Shown here one piece after another: positions 44,265 through 53,202 of a stretch of DNA of 64,000 nucleotides. The notes beneath the pieces are model-generated. The model worked only from the letters and a program-made list of their open reading frames with translations. It was not told where the DNA came from and did no database searches. Both the position numbers and the translations under genes were made by a program. How positions within the stretch are numbered: the first letter of the stretch is position 1; every line of letters begins with the position of its first letter. This stretch comes from Bogoriella caseilytica (lineage in GTDB: Bacteria > Actinomycetota > Actinomycetes > Actinomycetales > Actinomycetaceae), in assembly GCF_003752405.1 (NCBI RefSeq), contig NZ_RKHK01000001.1, positions 868,001 to 932,000 of the forward strand. Direction: 5' to 3'.

Positions 44265-45386
44265 ATGACGCCTTCGGCACCCTCGGCTCCTTCTGCGCCC
44301 TCGGCACCAACCACCACCAGCCCCGAGGCTGCCGACATCCCGCTGCCGGAGCCGGTTCCGGCCGGGCGCTGGTCGCCCGATGTGCTCGGCGCGGGCTTCG
44401 AGGCCCAGACCCTGCCTCTGCTCGCCGACGATGAGGGCCCCGTCGACGCCACCGTGGTCCGTCACCGGCCGGCCGATGACCCTCAGGCCTTCCGGGACAC
44501 CCCGAGCTCACCCGGCTCCTTCGCCGTGCTCTACCTGCACGGTTGGAACGACTACTTCTACCAGGCCGATATCGCCCGGCGCTTCTCCCAGCTCGGCGGG
44601 GCCTTCTACGCGCTCGATCTGCGCAAGTACGGCCGATCCCTGCGCGCCCACCAGACGCGCGGCTACATGGAGTCGCTGCACACCTACGACGAGGATCTCC
44701 ACGCCGCACTGCGCCTCATCCGCAGCGAGCATGGCCGGAACATCCCCCTGGTCCTGGGCGGCCATTCCACAGGTGGGCTCACGGCCGCGCTCTGGGCGCA
44801 CCGCCACCCCGGGGCCCTGGCCGGGCTGATACTGAACTCTCCGTGGCTGGAGCTCCAGGGCTCAGCGATCATGCGCGGCCTGGCCCAACCGGTCACCAGC
44901 GGGTTGGCCAAGGCCCAGCCCAAGACGGCGCTTCCGGTGGGTGGCGGCTCGCATTATCAGCGCACCCTCACCGGCTGGGATGAAGAGCAGGGCCCACGCC
45001 CGGAAGGCCCTGACGACGATCCCTTCATCGTCGGGTGGAACCCCGATCCGGCCTGGCGGCTGGAGCGCGCCATCGTGCGGGCCGGCTGGCTCCGCGCCGT
45101 CTTGGACGGCCATGCCCAGGTTGCCGATGGCCTGGAGATCACCTGCCCGGTGCTGGTGATGACCTCGGGCCGTACCGTGCTGACTCCTAAGTGGTCGCCC
45201 GAGATGCGTGAGAGCGATGTGGTGCTGGACGTCGAGCAGATGCGCCGCCGCGCCCTCCAGCTCGGCCCGCACCTGACGCTGCTGCGCCTCGATGGCGCCG
45301 TGCACGATGTGATGCTCTCCGCCAAACCGGTGCGCGACCGCGCGCACGCCGAACTCGCTCGTTGGGTGCGCACCTACGTGCGCTAG
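44265..45386 (+). CDS. Alpha/beta hydrolase (serine aminopeptidase S33 / lysophospholipase-like)
   Basis: 373 residues. The N-terminus is Ser/Ala/Pro-rich (SAPSAPSAP repeats). The hydrolase core has YLHGWNDYFYQADIARRF (oxyanion HG), YALDLRKYGRSLRAHQTRG, the nucleophile elbow GGHSTGG with its Ser, the acid region CPVLVMTSGRTVL and His in LDGAVHDVMLS. The pattern resembles monoacylglycerol-lipase/lysophospholipase proteins. No signal peptide. Its last 4 bp overlap the end of the convergent oxidoreductase gene. Substrate unknown. Confidence 0.85.
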   Translation: MTPSAPSAPSAPSAPTTTSPEAADIPLPEPVPAGRWSPDVLGAGFEAQTLPLLADDEGPVDATVVRHRPADDPQAFRDTPSSPGSFAVLYLHGWNDYFYQADIARRFSQLGGAFYALDLRKYGRSLRAHQTRGYMESLHTYDEDLHAALRLIRSEHGRNIPLVLGGHSTGGLTAALWAHRHPGALAGLILNSPWLELQGSAIMRGLAQPVTSGLAKAQPKTALPVGGGSHYQRTLTGWDEEQGPRPEGPDDDPFIVGWNPDPAWRLERAIVRAGWLRAVLDGHAQVADGLEITCPVLVMTSGRTVLTPKWSPEMRESDVVLDVEQMRRRALQLGPHLTLLRLDGAVHDVMLSAKPVRDRAHAELARWVRTYVR

Positions 45387-48313
45387 TCGCGCAGCAGCAG
45401 TTCGGCCAGGGTCACGCCGCGGCGCCCGGCCAGTTGCTCGGCCTGGGTGCGGCAGGAGAAGCCGTCGGCCAGGTACACCGACTCCAGCCCAGCCCCCGCC
45501 AGCGCCGGGAGGAGGCTGTTCTCGGCCACGGCCACCGAGGTCTCGTAGTGGCCGGCCTCCATGCCGAAGTTCCCGGCCAGACCGCAGCAGCCGGCCAGTC
45601 GCTGCACGCTCGCACCCGCACGGGTCAACAGCGCTTCGTCGGCGTCCCAGCCCATCACGGCATGGTGATGACAGTGCGGCTGAGCCACGACCTCCACGCC
45701 CTCGAGCGACGGCGGCTGCCAGTCCTCCCTGGGCCCCTGCGGCGCCGGCGCGGTGAGGAGCTCGGCGAGGGTGCGGACCGATCCCGCCACCTCACGCGAA
45801 CGCGGATCGTCGGGCAGGAGCTCCACGAGGTCGGAGCGTAGAGCCGCAGTACACGAGGGCTCGACGCCGATGATCGGCACGCCCTCGGCGGCGAGGGGCC
45901 CGAGCACATCGAGCAGGGTCCGCAGCCGTGCGCGGGCACCATCGAGTTGGCCGGTCGTCGTCCAGGTCAGCCCGCAGCAGACCGGCTGGTCTGGCAGGAC
46001 GACGTCGTAGCCGGCCTCACGCAGCACGGCCAGGGTGGCACGGGCGCCGTTGCCATCAAGGGTCTCGGAGAAGGAGTCGGCCCAGAGCACCACGCGCCGG
46101 TGGCCGGGGCGGTCCGCCGCCATGGCACCGGTCGCCTCACCCCTCGCTGCCGGTCCGTCGCCCTGGCGCCCGGCGCGCTCACCCTGCGGGCTGCGGGCCC
46201 AGGAACTGAACCGCTGTTCGGCGAAGCGCACCATCTGCCGCCGGGTATCCATCCCGCCGGCACGCATGATCAGCTTCGTGAGGGGCCGCAGGCGGGCCGC
46301 GGTGTTGACCAGGCGCGCCAAGCCCGGCACCCGGGTCACCAGCCCGGACCACCGGGGCAGCTGCCCGAGCAGGTAGTGGGTGCGCGGGCGGACCTTGCCC
46401 TGGTACTTGCGGTAGAGCACCTCGGACTTGTAGCTCGCCACGTCGGTGCCGGTGGGGCAGTCCGAGGCACAGGCCTTGCAGGACAGGCACAGGTCGAGGG
46501 AGGCGGCCAGACCCGGATCGTCGAAGCCGCGCACCAGATCGGGCCCACCGGCGCTGGGTGAGCGCGTCAGTTCCTGCAGCACGCGGGCGCGGCCGCGGGT
46601 GACGTCCTTCTCATCCTTGGTGGCCAGGTAGCTGGGGCACATGAATCCGCCGGCCTCGGAGGTGTCCGCCCGGCACTTGCCCACGCCGGTGCAGCGGTGC
46701 ACGGCCGTGGTGAAGTCGCCGCCGTCCTCGAGGAAGGCGAAACCGCGCTGGTCGTTCAGCGAGCGAGCGAAGGGCCGGCGCAGATCCACATCCAAGGCCA
46801 TCGGATTGACCAGTACGCCGGGATTGAGGTGGTTCTCCGGATCGAAGAGCCGCTTGACCTGACCGAAGAGCTCGATGGTCTCGGGCAGGAACATCTTCGG
46901 CAGCAGCTCCGAGCGCTGCCGGCCATCGCCGTGCTCACCAGACAGGGAGCCGCCGTAGCCGGCCACCAGATCGGCGGCGGCCTCGAGGAACTCCCGCGAC
47001 GGAGAGATCCCCTCGGGAGTGTCCAGGGGTAGGTCCAGGCGCACGTGCACGCAGCCGTCGCCGAAATGCCCGTACAGCAGCCCGTCCACTCCGCGCTGGT
47101 CCATGAGGTCCTGGAAGTCGCGCAGGTAGTCCCCCAGGCGTTCCGGGGGCACCGCGGCGTCCTCCCACCCGGGCCAGGCGGGGGCGTTCGATGGGGTGCG
47201 CCCGCCCAGGCCGGCGCCGTCGGCACGGATCCGCCAGAGCGCGTCGGCCTGCGGGCCCGGCGCCAGGATGGTGCGGGCCTCGGTCTGGCCCGCCGCGGCC
47301 AGCTGCTCGGCGCGAGCCAGCACGTCCTCGGCGTCCTCGCCCTCACGCGGGCCGAGTTCGATCATCAGCCAACCGCCGCCCGCGGGCAGCGGCGGGATCG
47401 CGGCGTCGCCCTTGTGCCGGCGCACCACGTCCACGAGCTTGGCGTCCAGGCCCTCGATCGCCAGCGGGTCGAAATCCAGCAGGGCCGGCACGGCGTCGGC
47501 GGCCGTGGCCATGTCCGGATATCCCAGGGCGACGAGCACCGGCTTGGTGGCCAGCGGCACCAGGTCCACCTCAGCTTCGAGCACGGTGACAAGCGTGCCT
47601 TCGGTGCCCACCAGCATGCGGGCGAGGTGTGAGCCGTTCTCCGGGAGCAGATGTTCCATGGAGTAGCCCGAGACCTGACGCTTGAAGCGACCGAGGTCGG
47701 TGCGGATGGTGGCGAGATGGGCGCGGACCAGCTCCTCCAGGCCCGGGACGGCCGCGAGTGCGCCCGATCCTGACCCGGCCTGCCATCGCCGTCCGAGGCC
47801 GTCGACGACGTCTAGTCGGCGGGTGTTGTCGGCGGTGCGGCCGTAGGACAGCGCGTGCGGGCCGCAGGCGTTGTTCCCGATCATGCCGCCGATGGTGGCG
47901 CGGTTCTGGGAGGACGGATCCGGGCCGAAGCGCAGCCCGTGCGGTTTCGCGACCGCCTGGAGGCTGCTTTCGACGACGCCGGGCTGGACGACGGCGGTGC
48001 GGGCCTCCGGGTCCAGCGAGAGCACGCGGTTCATGTGCACGGAGAAGTCGAGCACCATGCCCGGGCCGATGGAGTTCCCCGCAGTGGACGTACCGCCGCC
48101 GCGGGCGGTCACCGGGGTGCCGGTGCGCCGCGCGACGTCCAGGGCGGCGAGGACGTCATCGGCGTCGCGCGGAGCGACCACCACCTGAGGCGCCACCCGG
48201 TAGTTCGAGGCGTCAGTGGAGTACTCCGCGCGACGCCGCGGCGAGGCGTCAACCTCGCCGGAGACGGCGGTGCGCAGTTCAGCGATGACGTCCTCAGCGC
48301 TCAGGGTGGTCAC
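45383..48313 (-). CDS. FAD-linked oxidase / Fe-S oxidoreductase fusion (GlcD-GlcF or D-lactate dehydrogenase-like)
   Basis: 976 residues from a GTG at 48313. Residues ~35-260 are the PCMH FAD-binding domain (VTARGGGTSTAGNSIGPGMV), then the FAD-oxidase C domain to ~530 (GEHGDGRQRSELLPKMF). Two 4Fe-4S clusters follow: CTGVGKCRADT...MCPSY and CLSCKACASDCPTG. The C-terminus has two CCG domains (VCCGLTWTTTG, LAGCCGLAGNFG), as in GlcF/LldE. So the flavin and Fe-S subunits of glycolate or D-lactate oxidase are fused in one chain, probably membrane-associated and feeding quinones. The substrate (D-lactate, glycolate, D-2-hydroxyglutarate) is not determined by sequence. Confidence 0.9.
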   Translation of the reverse strand: MTTLSAEDVIAELRTAVSGEVDASPRRRAEYSTDASNYRVAPQVVVAPRDADDVLAALDVARRTGTPVTARGGGTSTAGNSIGPGMVLDFSVHMNRVLSLDPEARTAVVQPGVVESSLQAVAKPHGLRFGPDPSSQNRATIGGMIGNNACGPHALSYGRTADNTRRLDVVDGLGRRWQAGSGSGALAAVPGLEELVRAHLATIRTDLGRFKRQVSGYSMEHLLPENGSHLARMLVGTEGTLVTVLEAEVDLVPLATKPVLVALGYPDMATAADAVPALLDFDPLAIEGLDAKLVDVVRRHKGDAAIPPLPAGGGWLMIELGPREGEDAEDVLARAEQLAAAGQTEARTILAPGPQADALWRIRADGAGLGGRTPSNAPAWPGWEDAAVPPERLGDYLRDFQDLMDQRGVDGLLYGHFGDGCVHVRLDLPLDTPEGISPSREFLEAAADLVAGYGGSLSGEHGDGRQRSELLPKMFLPETIELFGQVKRLFDPENHLNPGVLVNPMALDVDLRRPFARSLNDQRGFAFLEDGGDFTTAVHRCTGVGKCRADTSEAGGFMCPSYLATKDEKDVTRGRARVLQELTRSPSAGGPDLVRGFDDPGLAASLDLCLSCKACASDCPTGTDVASYKSEVLYRKYQGKVRPRTHYLLGQLPRWSGLVTRVPGLARLVNTAARLRPLTKLIMRAGGMDTRRQMVRFAEQRFSSWARSPQGERAGRQGDGPAARGEATGAMAADRPGHRRVVLWADSFSETLDGNGARATLAVLREAGYDVVLPDQPVCCGLTWTTTGQLDGARARLRTLLDVLGPLAAEGVPIIGVEPSCTAALRSDLVELLPDDPRSREVAGSVRTLAELLTAPAPQGPREDWQPPSLEGVEVVAQPHCHHHAVMGWDADEALLTRAGASVQRLAGCCGLAGNFGMEAGHYETSVAVAENSLLPALAGAGLESVYLADGFSCRTQAEQLAGRRGVTLAELLLRD

Positions 48314-48402
48314 CCGCGCAGTTTCGCATGCTCATCGCGATGACTGCGGGGTGATCTCACCGAGGGCAGCTGCGGCCGCACCGTCAAGCTCCTGGCTGGA
48401 AC

Positions 48403-49389
48403 CTACTCCTGCGCGGCTGCGTACACCGCCTCGGCGACCTCTCCCCAGTAGGGGCCGAACATGACGTCCGGCAGGGCGTGGTACCCGAAGGAGTTCACGG
48501 AGTTCTGCACCCCGGTGGGCCCGGAGCCGAGTAGCCACGGGCCCCCGGAGGAACCGCCGGTCATGTCGCAGGGGATCCCGATGGACTGGGTGCCGCCGAA
48601 GGTGTCGTTCTGAGCCACTCCGGCACAGGTCTCGAGCGTCTCACCATCAAAGGGGAAGCCCGCCGGGTAGCCGTAGGCGGTGTAGCTCTGTCCGCGGGGC
48701 TGGTTGAAGGCCACTCCCGAGGCCCCCACAGCCTCGGTGAGGCTGGCGCCATCGGAGCTGCTGACCACCGCGAAGCCGATGTCGTAGTTGATGTCCTCCT
48801 GCTGGCTCCATGCGCTGGCGGTGATCAGATCCACGGCAGGCCATTGGCCGTAGGGAGCCTGCCCGTTGTCGTAAGCGGGCACGAAGATGAAGTCACTGGC
48901 GAAGGTTCCGGCGCCGTCGTTCAGGCAGTGGCCCGCCGTGGCGACGGTGGCGTCGTTGTCGGAGACGACCGAGTTGGCTGAGCAGACGTAGTCCACGCCG
49001 GCGATGGTGAAGAAGACCTTGCCGATGTGCGACACCGGCGTCTCCGAGGCGATGCCGGCATCCAGCGCGGCCTCTTCGAGCAGCTCGGCCCGCACCTCGG
49101 GCTCTGCCGTCTCGCCGAGGATCACCAGCGGGTCTCCCACTGCCACCTCAGTGGTCACCTGGCCGCCGGTCTCGGGCAGATCACGGGGGACGGCGGCTTC
49201 CATCCGCTCCGCGCTCCACGACTGGGAGGCGGCAGCGGACAACGGGGTCGCAATGGTGTGGCGATCGACGACGGGTACCTCGGCGACGCGTTCCTGAGCG
49301 GCGACTGCCTGGCTGCCCATCAGGAGCGTGGCGGCCGCTGCGGCGACACCGGCGGTGATCCGCACGCGGCGTGGTGATGATGTGGTCAT
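48403..49389 (-). CDS. Secreted trypsin-like serine protease (S1, glutamyl-endopeptidase-like)
   Basis: 328 residues. A signal peptide (VRITAGVAAAAATLLMGSQAVA) and a ~90-residue propeptide precede the protease. The catalytic triad is visible: His in ATVATAGHCLNDG, Asp in NYDIGFAVVSSSDG and Ser in TGGSSGGPWLLG, with ESPVSHIGKVFF-like SETPVSHIGKVFFTIAG at the mature start. A cysteine pair around the His loop (VCSAN...GHC) is typical. The C-terminal end VNSFGYHALPDVMFGPYWG fits V8-like secreted proteases of actinobacteria. Not linked to neighbours by spacing. Confidence 0.9.
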   Translation of the reverse strand: MTTSSPRRVRITAGVAAAAATLLMGSQAVAAQERVAEVPVVDRHTIATPLSAAASQSWSAERMEAAVPRDLPETGGQVTTEVAVGDPLVILGETAEPEVRAELLEEAALDAGIASETPVSHIGKVFFTIAGVDYVCSANSVVSDNDATVATAGHCLNDGAGTFASDFIFVPAYDNGQAPYGQWPAVDLITASAWSQQEDINYDIGFAVVSSSDGASLTEAVGASGVAFNQPRGQSYTAYGYPAGFPFDGETLETCAGVAQNDTFGGTQSIGIPCDMTGGSSGGPWLLGSGPTGVQNSVNSFGYHALPDVMFGPYWGEVAEAVYAAAQE

Positions 49390-49570
49390 GAAGTCCCCCT
49401 GACTTCTTTCCCGGAGCGACCCCGCGAGGTCCGCAGGGCCGCCTGAATGGTCCGGCGCGGCATTGCGCCATGTCTGCCTCCCGGCCTCATGAGTGACCGA
49501 GGGGCCTCACTAAAATGTCACATATTGATAACGGAGGGAAGAGGTCGGAGCAGCGTGCGCTGATCGGGAA

Positions 49571-50197
49571 CTACATCCAGCCGTGTCGCTGGGCAGCCCG
49601 CGCCGCCTCGATCCGATTCGCGGTCGCGGTCTTGGCGATAGCCGAGGAGAGGTAGTTGCGCACGGTGCCCTGGGAGAGGTGCACCGCTGCGGCGATCTCG
49701 GCCACGGGAGCTCCGCGGAGCGCCACACGCAGGATCTCCTGTTCCCGGGCGGTGAGGGGGTTGGCGCCCCCGGCGAGCGACTCGGTGGCGAGCACCGGAT
49801 CCACCACGTGCTGGCCGGCGTGGACCTTGCGCACGGCTTCGGCCAGTTCGGCGGCCGGGGTGTCCTTGACCACGAAGCCGGCGGCGCCGGACTCCATGGC
49901 GCGGCGGAGGTAGCCGGGCCGGCCGAAGGTGGTCACGATCAGCGAACGCACCTGCGGTTCCTCCCGAGCGAGCAGGGCCGCGACGTCGATTCCGTCGCTC
50001 ACGCCGGCGAAGGCCCCGGGCATCTCGATGTCGAGCAGGCACACATCGGGGCGATGGGCACGTACCGCGGGCAGTACCTCGTCGTGACGGCCGGCCTCGG
50101 CGACCACCTCAAGATCCGGTTCGAGGTTCAGCAGCGCGGCCAATCCCCCGCGCACCAGCGCCTGGTCGTCGGCGATGAGGAGCCGGATGGCGTTCAC
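49571..50197 (-). CDS. Response regulator, NarL/LuxR family
   Basis: 208 residues from the GTG at 50197, which overlaps the histidine kinase stop by 4 bp; a longer frame upstream is spurious. Receiver domain: acidic pocket DD at 10-11, phospho-acceptor D56 (VCLLDIEMPG), Lys in FVVKDTPAAEL. The C-terminal LuxR helix-turn-helix reads LTAREQEILRVALRGAPVAEIAAA followed by VHLSQGTVRNYLSSAIAK. Partner of the kinase below; probably controls the ABC exporter genes that start the operon. Confidence 0.93.
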   Translation of the reverse strand: MNAIRLLIADDQALVRGGLAALLNLEPDLEVVAEAGRHDEVLPAVRAHRPDVCLLDIEMPGAFAGVSDGIDVAALLAREEPQVRSLIVTTFGRPGYLRRAMESGAAGFVVKDTPAAELAEAVRKVHAGQHVVDPVLATESLAGGANPLTAREQEILRVALRGAPVAEIAAAVHLSQGTVRNYLSSAIAKTATANRIEAARAAQRHGWM

Positions 50198-51312
50198 CAG
50201 CTGACCTCCAATCGGGTTCCCGGGAACTCCGGGTCGTGGGGGTCGGCGGCTGTGATGCTCACCTGGCCACCGGCGCCCACCACACGTTCGCGTACGCCCC
50301 GCAGTCCTGTGGAATCGGCGTCTCCGGGCCCGCAACCGACGCCGTTGTCGGAGACGACCATGCCCTCGGGGTGGAAGACCACCTGGCATCGGTTCGCCTG
50401 GGAGTGGCGCAGCACGTTGGTCACGGCCTCGCGCAGCACCCAGGCCAGCACCAACCGCCGGCGCGGGTCGACGGCGTCGGGCCCCTCCGGCAGCTGCGCC
50501 TCGATCCCCGCTCCGCGCAGTGCCAGCCGGGCGCTGTCCAGCTCATCGGACAGGCGCACCACTCGCAGACCGGCCACCGTGGCTCGCACCTCGCCGAGCG
50601 CCTCGCGGGTGAGCGCCCGCAACTGGGCCAGTTCGGCCTTGGCGGCTTCGGGATCACTGTCCACGAGGCGCTCGGCGAGCTCAGCGCGCACCGTCACCAC
50701 CGTCAGGCTGTGACCCAGCACATCGTGCACATCGCGGGCCACCCGCTCCCGTTCGGCGATGACGTTGCGATCGTTGACCACCTGATCGTGCTGTTCCTGC
50801 CGGTTCCCGATGACGACGATCAGGGTGAGGAAAGCCCCGGTCAGCACGTTGATCACGATGTAGAACCACCACCGGCCCGGATCGCCTGAGGCGAGCACCA
50901 GGGCGGTGGTGACCAGCAGCCAGGTCCCGGCGAGGACAAAGGCCGCCCGGGTGGGTTTGAGAAACAGCGAGAAGGCGATCAGGTAGTTCGTCATGCCGGC
51001 GGCCTCCATCCCCACCAGCGCGTAGGTCAGGGCGAACAGCACGACCAGCCCGGCGAGGATCATCCGATCGACGCGGCGTGAGGTGGGAGTGTCTGCCAGA
51101 GCGCGGGAGAAGCCCGCGACGTAGAGCACGGCGAAGACCGCCACCAGCGCGATGCCGGTCCAGCGTGGAAGGGGGTGGTCAAGCTCCCAGGCCCCGAGGA
51201 GGGGGAAGACCAGGAACACCAGCCACACCACACCCATGAGCCAGCCGAACTTGTCCCACGGCGAGGCGGGGATCCGCTGCTCCTCGGTCGGAGCGGGTGC
51301 TGACGGGGTCAC
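50194..51312 (-). CDS. Sensor histidine kinase (HisKA_3, DesK-like)
   Basis: 372 residues from a GTG at 51312. About five or six hydrophobic spans in the first 165 residues (FGWLMGVVWLVFLVFPLLG first) with no large extracellular domain. Dimerisation/phospho-acceptor helix DVHDVLGHSLTVVTVRAEL with the conserved His after ERVARDV, then a HATPase with DNGVGCGPGDADSTGLRGVRERV. This layout suits intramembrane sensing of envelope stress or lipid state. Coupled to the response regulator by a GTGA overlap and 46 bp from the ABC permease gene. Confidence 0.92.
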   Translation of the reverse strand: MTPSAPAPTEEQRIPASPWDKFGWLMGVVWLVFLVFPLLGAWELDHPLPRWTGIALVAVFAVLYVAGFSRALADTPTSRRVDRMILAGLVVLFALTYALVGMEAAGMTNYLIAFSLFLKPTRAAFVLAGTWLLVTTALVLASGDPGRWWFYIVINVLTGAFLTLIVVIGNRQEQHDQVVNDRNVIAERERVARDVHDVLGHSLTVVTVRAELAERLVDSDPEAAKAELAQLRALTREALGEVRATVAGLRVVRLSDELDSARLALRGAGIEAQLPEGPDAVDPRRRLVLAWVLREAVTNVLRHSQANRCQVVFHPEGMVVSDNGVGCGPGDADSTGLRGVRERVVGAGGQVSITAADPHDPEFPGTRLEVSW

Positions 51313-51358
51313 GGTCCCATCTTCTCCTGTGCGTGTCGGGCGTGTCGGGCGGCCGGCG

Positions 51359-52123
51359 CTACTGGCGCCTGCGGCCGCGGCGCACCAGCAGCACGCACGC
51401 CACGGCGAAGACGAGGGTCCAGGCCCCCAGGTTGACCAGGGGGACCCACAAGGGCTCGAACTCGGGCGGACCGGTGGCGTCGACGCTCACGAGCGCGCCC
51501 TCGGTGATGGGCCGGCGCGCGAGCTGGGCGAAGCCGTACAAGGGGGTGAACTTGGCGATGGTCAACATGACTCCCGAGAGCGGGAAGAACAGATTGCCCA
51601 GGAAGGCCAGGATCACCAGCGAGCCGCTCGCCGCACCCACGGCGGCCTCGGAGCGGAAGATCAGGCCCACCGCCAGGCCGTACAGCGAGAACACCCCGGC
51701 GCCCGCCACCACGATCAGGGCGGAGAACACCCAGGCCCCCGCGGTGCCCTCGGCGCCGGTGAGATAGCCGAGCAGGTAGATCAAACTGATGGGAATCAGA
51801 GCGATCACCAGGGCGACCGTCGACTTCGCCGCCACGTAGCCGCCGTCGCGCATGGGGGTCAGGCCCAGCTGGCGGCCCCAGCCCTGCATGCGTTCCACGG
51901 CCGCGGCGCCGCCCACTCCGGTGGTGGTGATCACGGCACCGTAGGCAGCCATCGAGGCCATCACATACAGGGTCACATTGCCGTTTCCGGCTGAGTCGTC
52001 GGAGTAGTCCTGGACTGAGCCGAAGATCAGGAAGAGCAGGGCCGGGAGCACGGCGATGAAGAACATCGAGGTGAGGTCGCGGCTGACCCGCTTGAGTTCG
52101 ATCACGGTGTACGTGAGGTTCAT
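51359..52123 (-). CDS. ABC-2 type exporter permease
   Basis: 254 residues, six hydrophobic spans. ABC-2 family marks are SRDLTSMFFIAVLPALLFLIF at the start, GGAAAVERMQGWGRQLGLTP, and FLGNLFFPLSGVMLTIAKFTPLYG (the last listed in parts). The C-terminus ends RRGRRRQ. Makes an exporter with the ATPase gene, which it overlaps by 4 bp, next to a two-component system; such sets often export peptides, lipids or drugs. Substrate unknown. Confidence 0.9.
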   Translation of the reverse strand: MNLTYTVIELKRVSRDLTSMFFIAVLPALLFLIFGSVQDYSDDSAGNGNVTLYVMASMAAYGAVITTTGVGGAAAVERMQGWGRQLGLTPMRDGGYVAAKSTVALVIALIPISLIYLLGYLTGAEGTAGAWVFSALIVVAGAGVFSLYGLAVGLIFRSEAAVGAASGSLVILAFLGNLFFPLSGVMLTIAKFTPLYGFAQLARRPITEGALVSVDATGPPEFEPLWVPLVNLGAWTLVFAVACVLLVRRGRRRQ

Positions 52124-53085
52124 CGCGAGGCCTCCCCGGCCGGGATCTGCGAGACGGTGCCAGCGCCAGGCGCTGAGGTCAGGGTGGTGAAGGCGTCATC
52201 GAGCGATCCGGTGGTGATCTCCAGATCGCTGCCGCCGAGCTCACCCAGGAGGGCACGCGCCACGGCATCGGAATCGGCGGCGTGGACTCGTACGCGCGGG
52301 CCCTCTTCATGGACGGCGGAGACGCCGTCGAGGCTGCGGAGCCGCCGCAGGCCGGTGGCGCGATGGGGACCGTCCAGCCGGGCAGTGACAGTGCGCCCGG
52401 TAGCGCGCGCACGGATCTGCGCCGTGCTGCCATCCGCCACGATCCGTCCGCCGGCGATCATGATGATGCGCTCGGCGAACGTGTCCGCCTCCTCGAGGTA
52501 GTGCGTGGCGAAGACGACGGTCCGGCCGTTGTCGGCATCGGCGCGCATGGTGTCCCAGAACTGTCGCCGCGTGGAGACGTCCATGCCGGCGGTGGGTTCA
52601 TCGAGGATGAGGAGATCCGGATCGGGAAGCAGCGCCAGGGCGAAACGCAGTCGCTGCTGCTCGCCACCGGAGAGCTTGGAGACCTTGCGCTTCTCCATAC
52701 CCTCTAGGTCCGCTCGGCGGATGACCTCCGCGACTCGGGCGTGGTTCCGGAAAGTCGAGGCGATCATGGTCACGGTCTCGCCGACGGAGAGGTCGCGGAG
52801 CAGGCCACCGGACTGCAGCACGCCCGAGACCCGGCCGGTCAGGACGGCCTCGCGCGGCGACAGTCCGTGCACCCTGGCGGTGCCTGCACTCGGTGCGGTC
52901 AAGCCGAGGACCATGTCAAGGGTGGTGGTCTTGCCAGCACCGTTCGGCCCGAGGAAGGCCACCACCTCTCCGCGGCCGATGGACAGGTCCACGCCGTCGA
53001 CCGCGCGTACCCGATGGCTGCCGCGGCCGAACTCCTTGACGACGCCGTCAAGGTGGACGGCCTCGCTCGCTGATGTACTGATCAT
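52120..53085 (-). CDS. ABC exporter ATP-binding protein
   Basis: 321 residues. Walker A GPNGAGKTT near 45-53, Q-loop, signature LSGGEQQRLRFALAL, Walker B LLILDEPTAGMDVSTR and the His switch VVFATHYLEEAD. The last ~90 residues (VTARLDGPHRATGLRRLRSL, ITTGSLDDAFTTLTS) are the DrrA/CcmA-type C-terminal domain. First gene of the leftward exporter-kinase-regulator operon; a perfect palindrome lies 60 bp upstream. Confidence 0.94.
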   Translation of the reverse strand: MISTSASEAVHLDGVVKEFGRGSHRVRAVDGVDLSIGRGEVVAFLGPNGAGKTTTLDMVLGLTAPSAGTARVHGLSPREAVLTGRVSGVLQSGGLLRDLSVGETVTMIASTFRNHARVAEVIRRADLEGMEKRKVSKLSGGEQQRLRFALALLPDPDLLILDEPTAGMDVSTRRQFWDTMRADADNGRTVVFATHYLEEADTFAERIIMIAGGRIVADGSTAQIRARATGRTVTARLDGPHRATGLRRLRSLDGVSAVHEEGPRVRVHAADSDAVARALLGELGGSDLEITTGSLDDAFTTLTSAPGAGTVSQIPAGEASR

Positions 53086-53144
53086 GCATCCAGCCTGTCG
53101 TCACGGCGGCCGCGGCCACGATCCCCCGCGGTCACCACCTGGGT

Positions 53145-53158
53145 ATGACAGCTGTCAT
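53145..53158. promoter_or_regulatory. Perfect 14-bp palindrome in the ABC/TetR divergent promoter
   Basis: ATGACAGCTGTCAT, 60 bp upstream of the ATPase start and 45 bp upstream of the TetR start. The spacing and the form fit a dimeric NarL/LuxR response-regulator site, so the regulator encoded in the same operon is the first candidate; TetR is the alternative. Inferred. Confidence 0.55.
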
Positions 53159-53202
53159 GCGACTCGTGCGTGCCGGGCTCCCCTGCCTCCTAGACTGACT
53201 GA

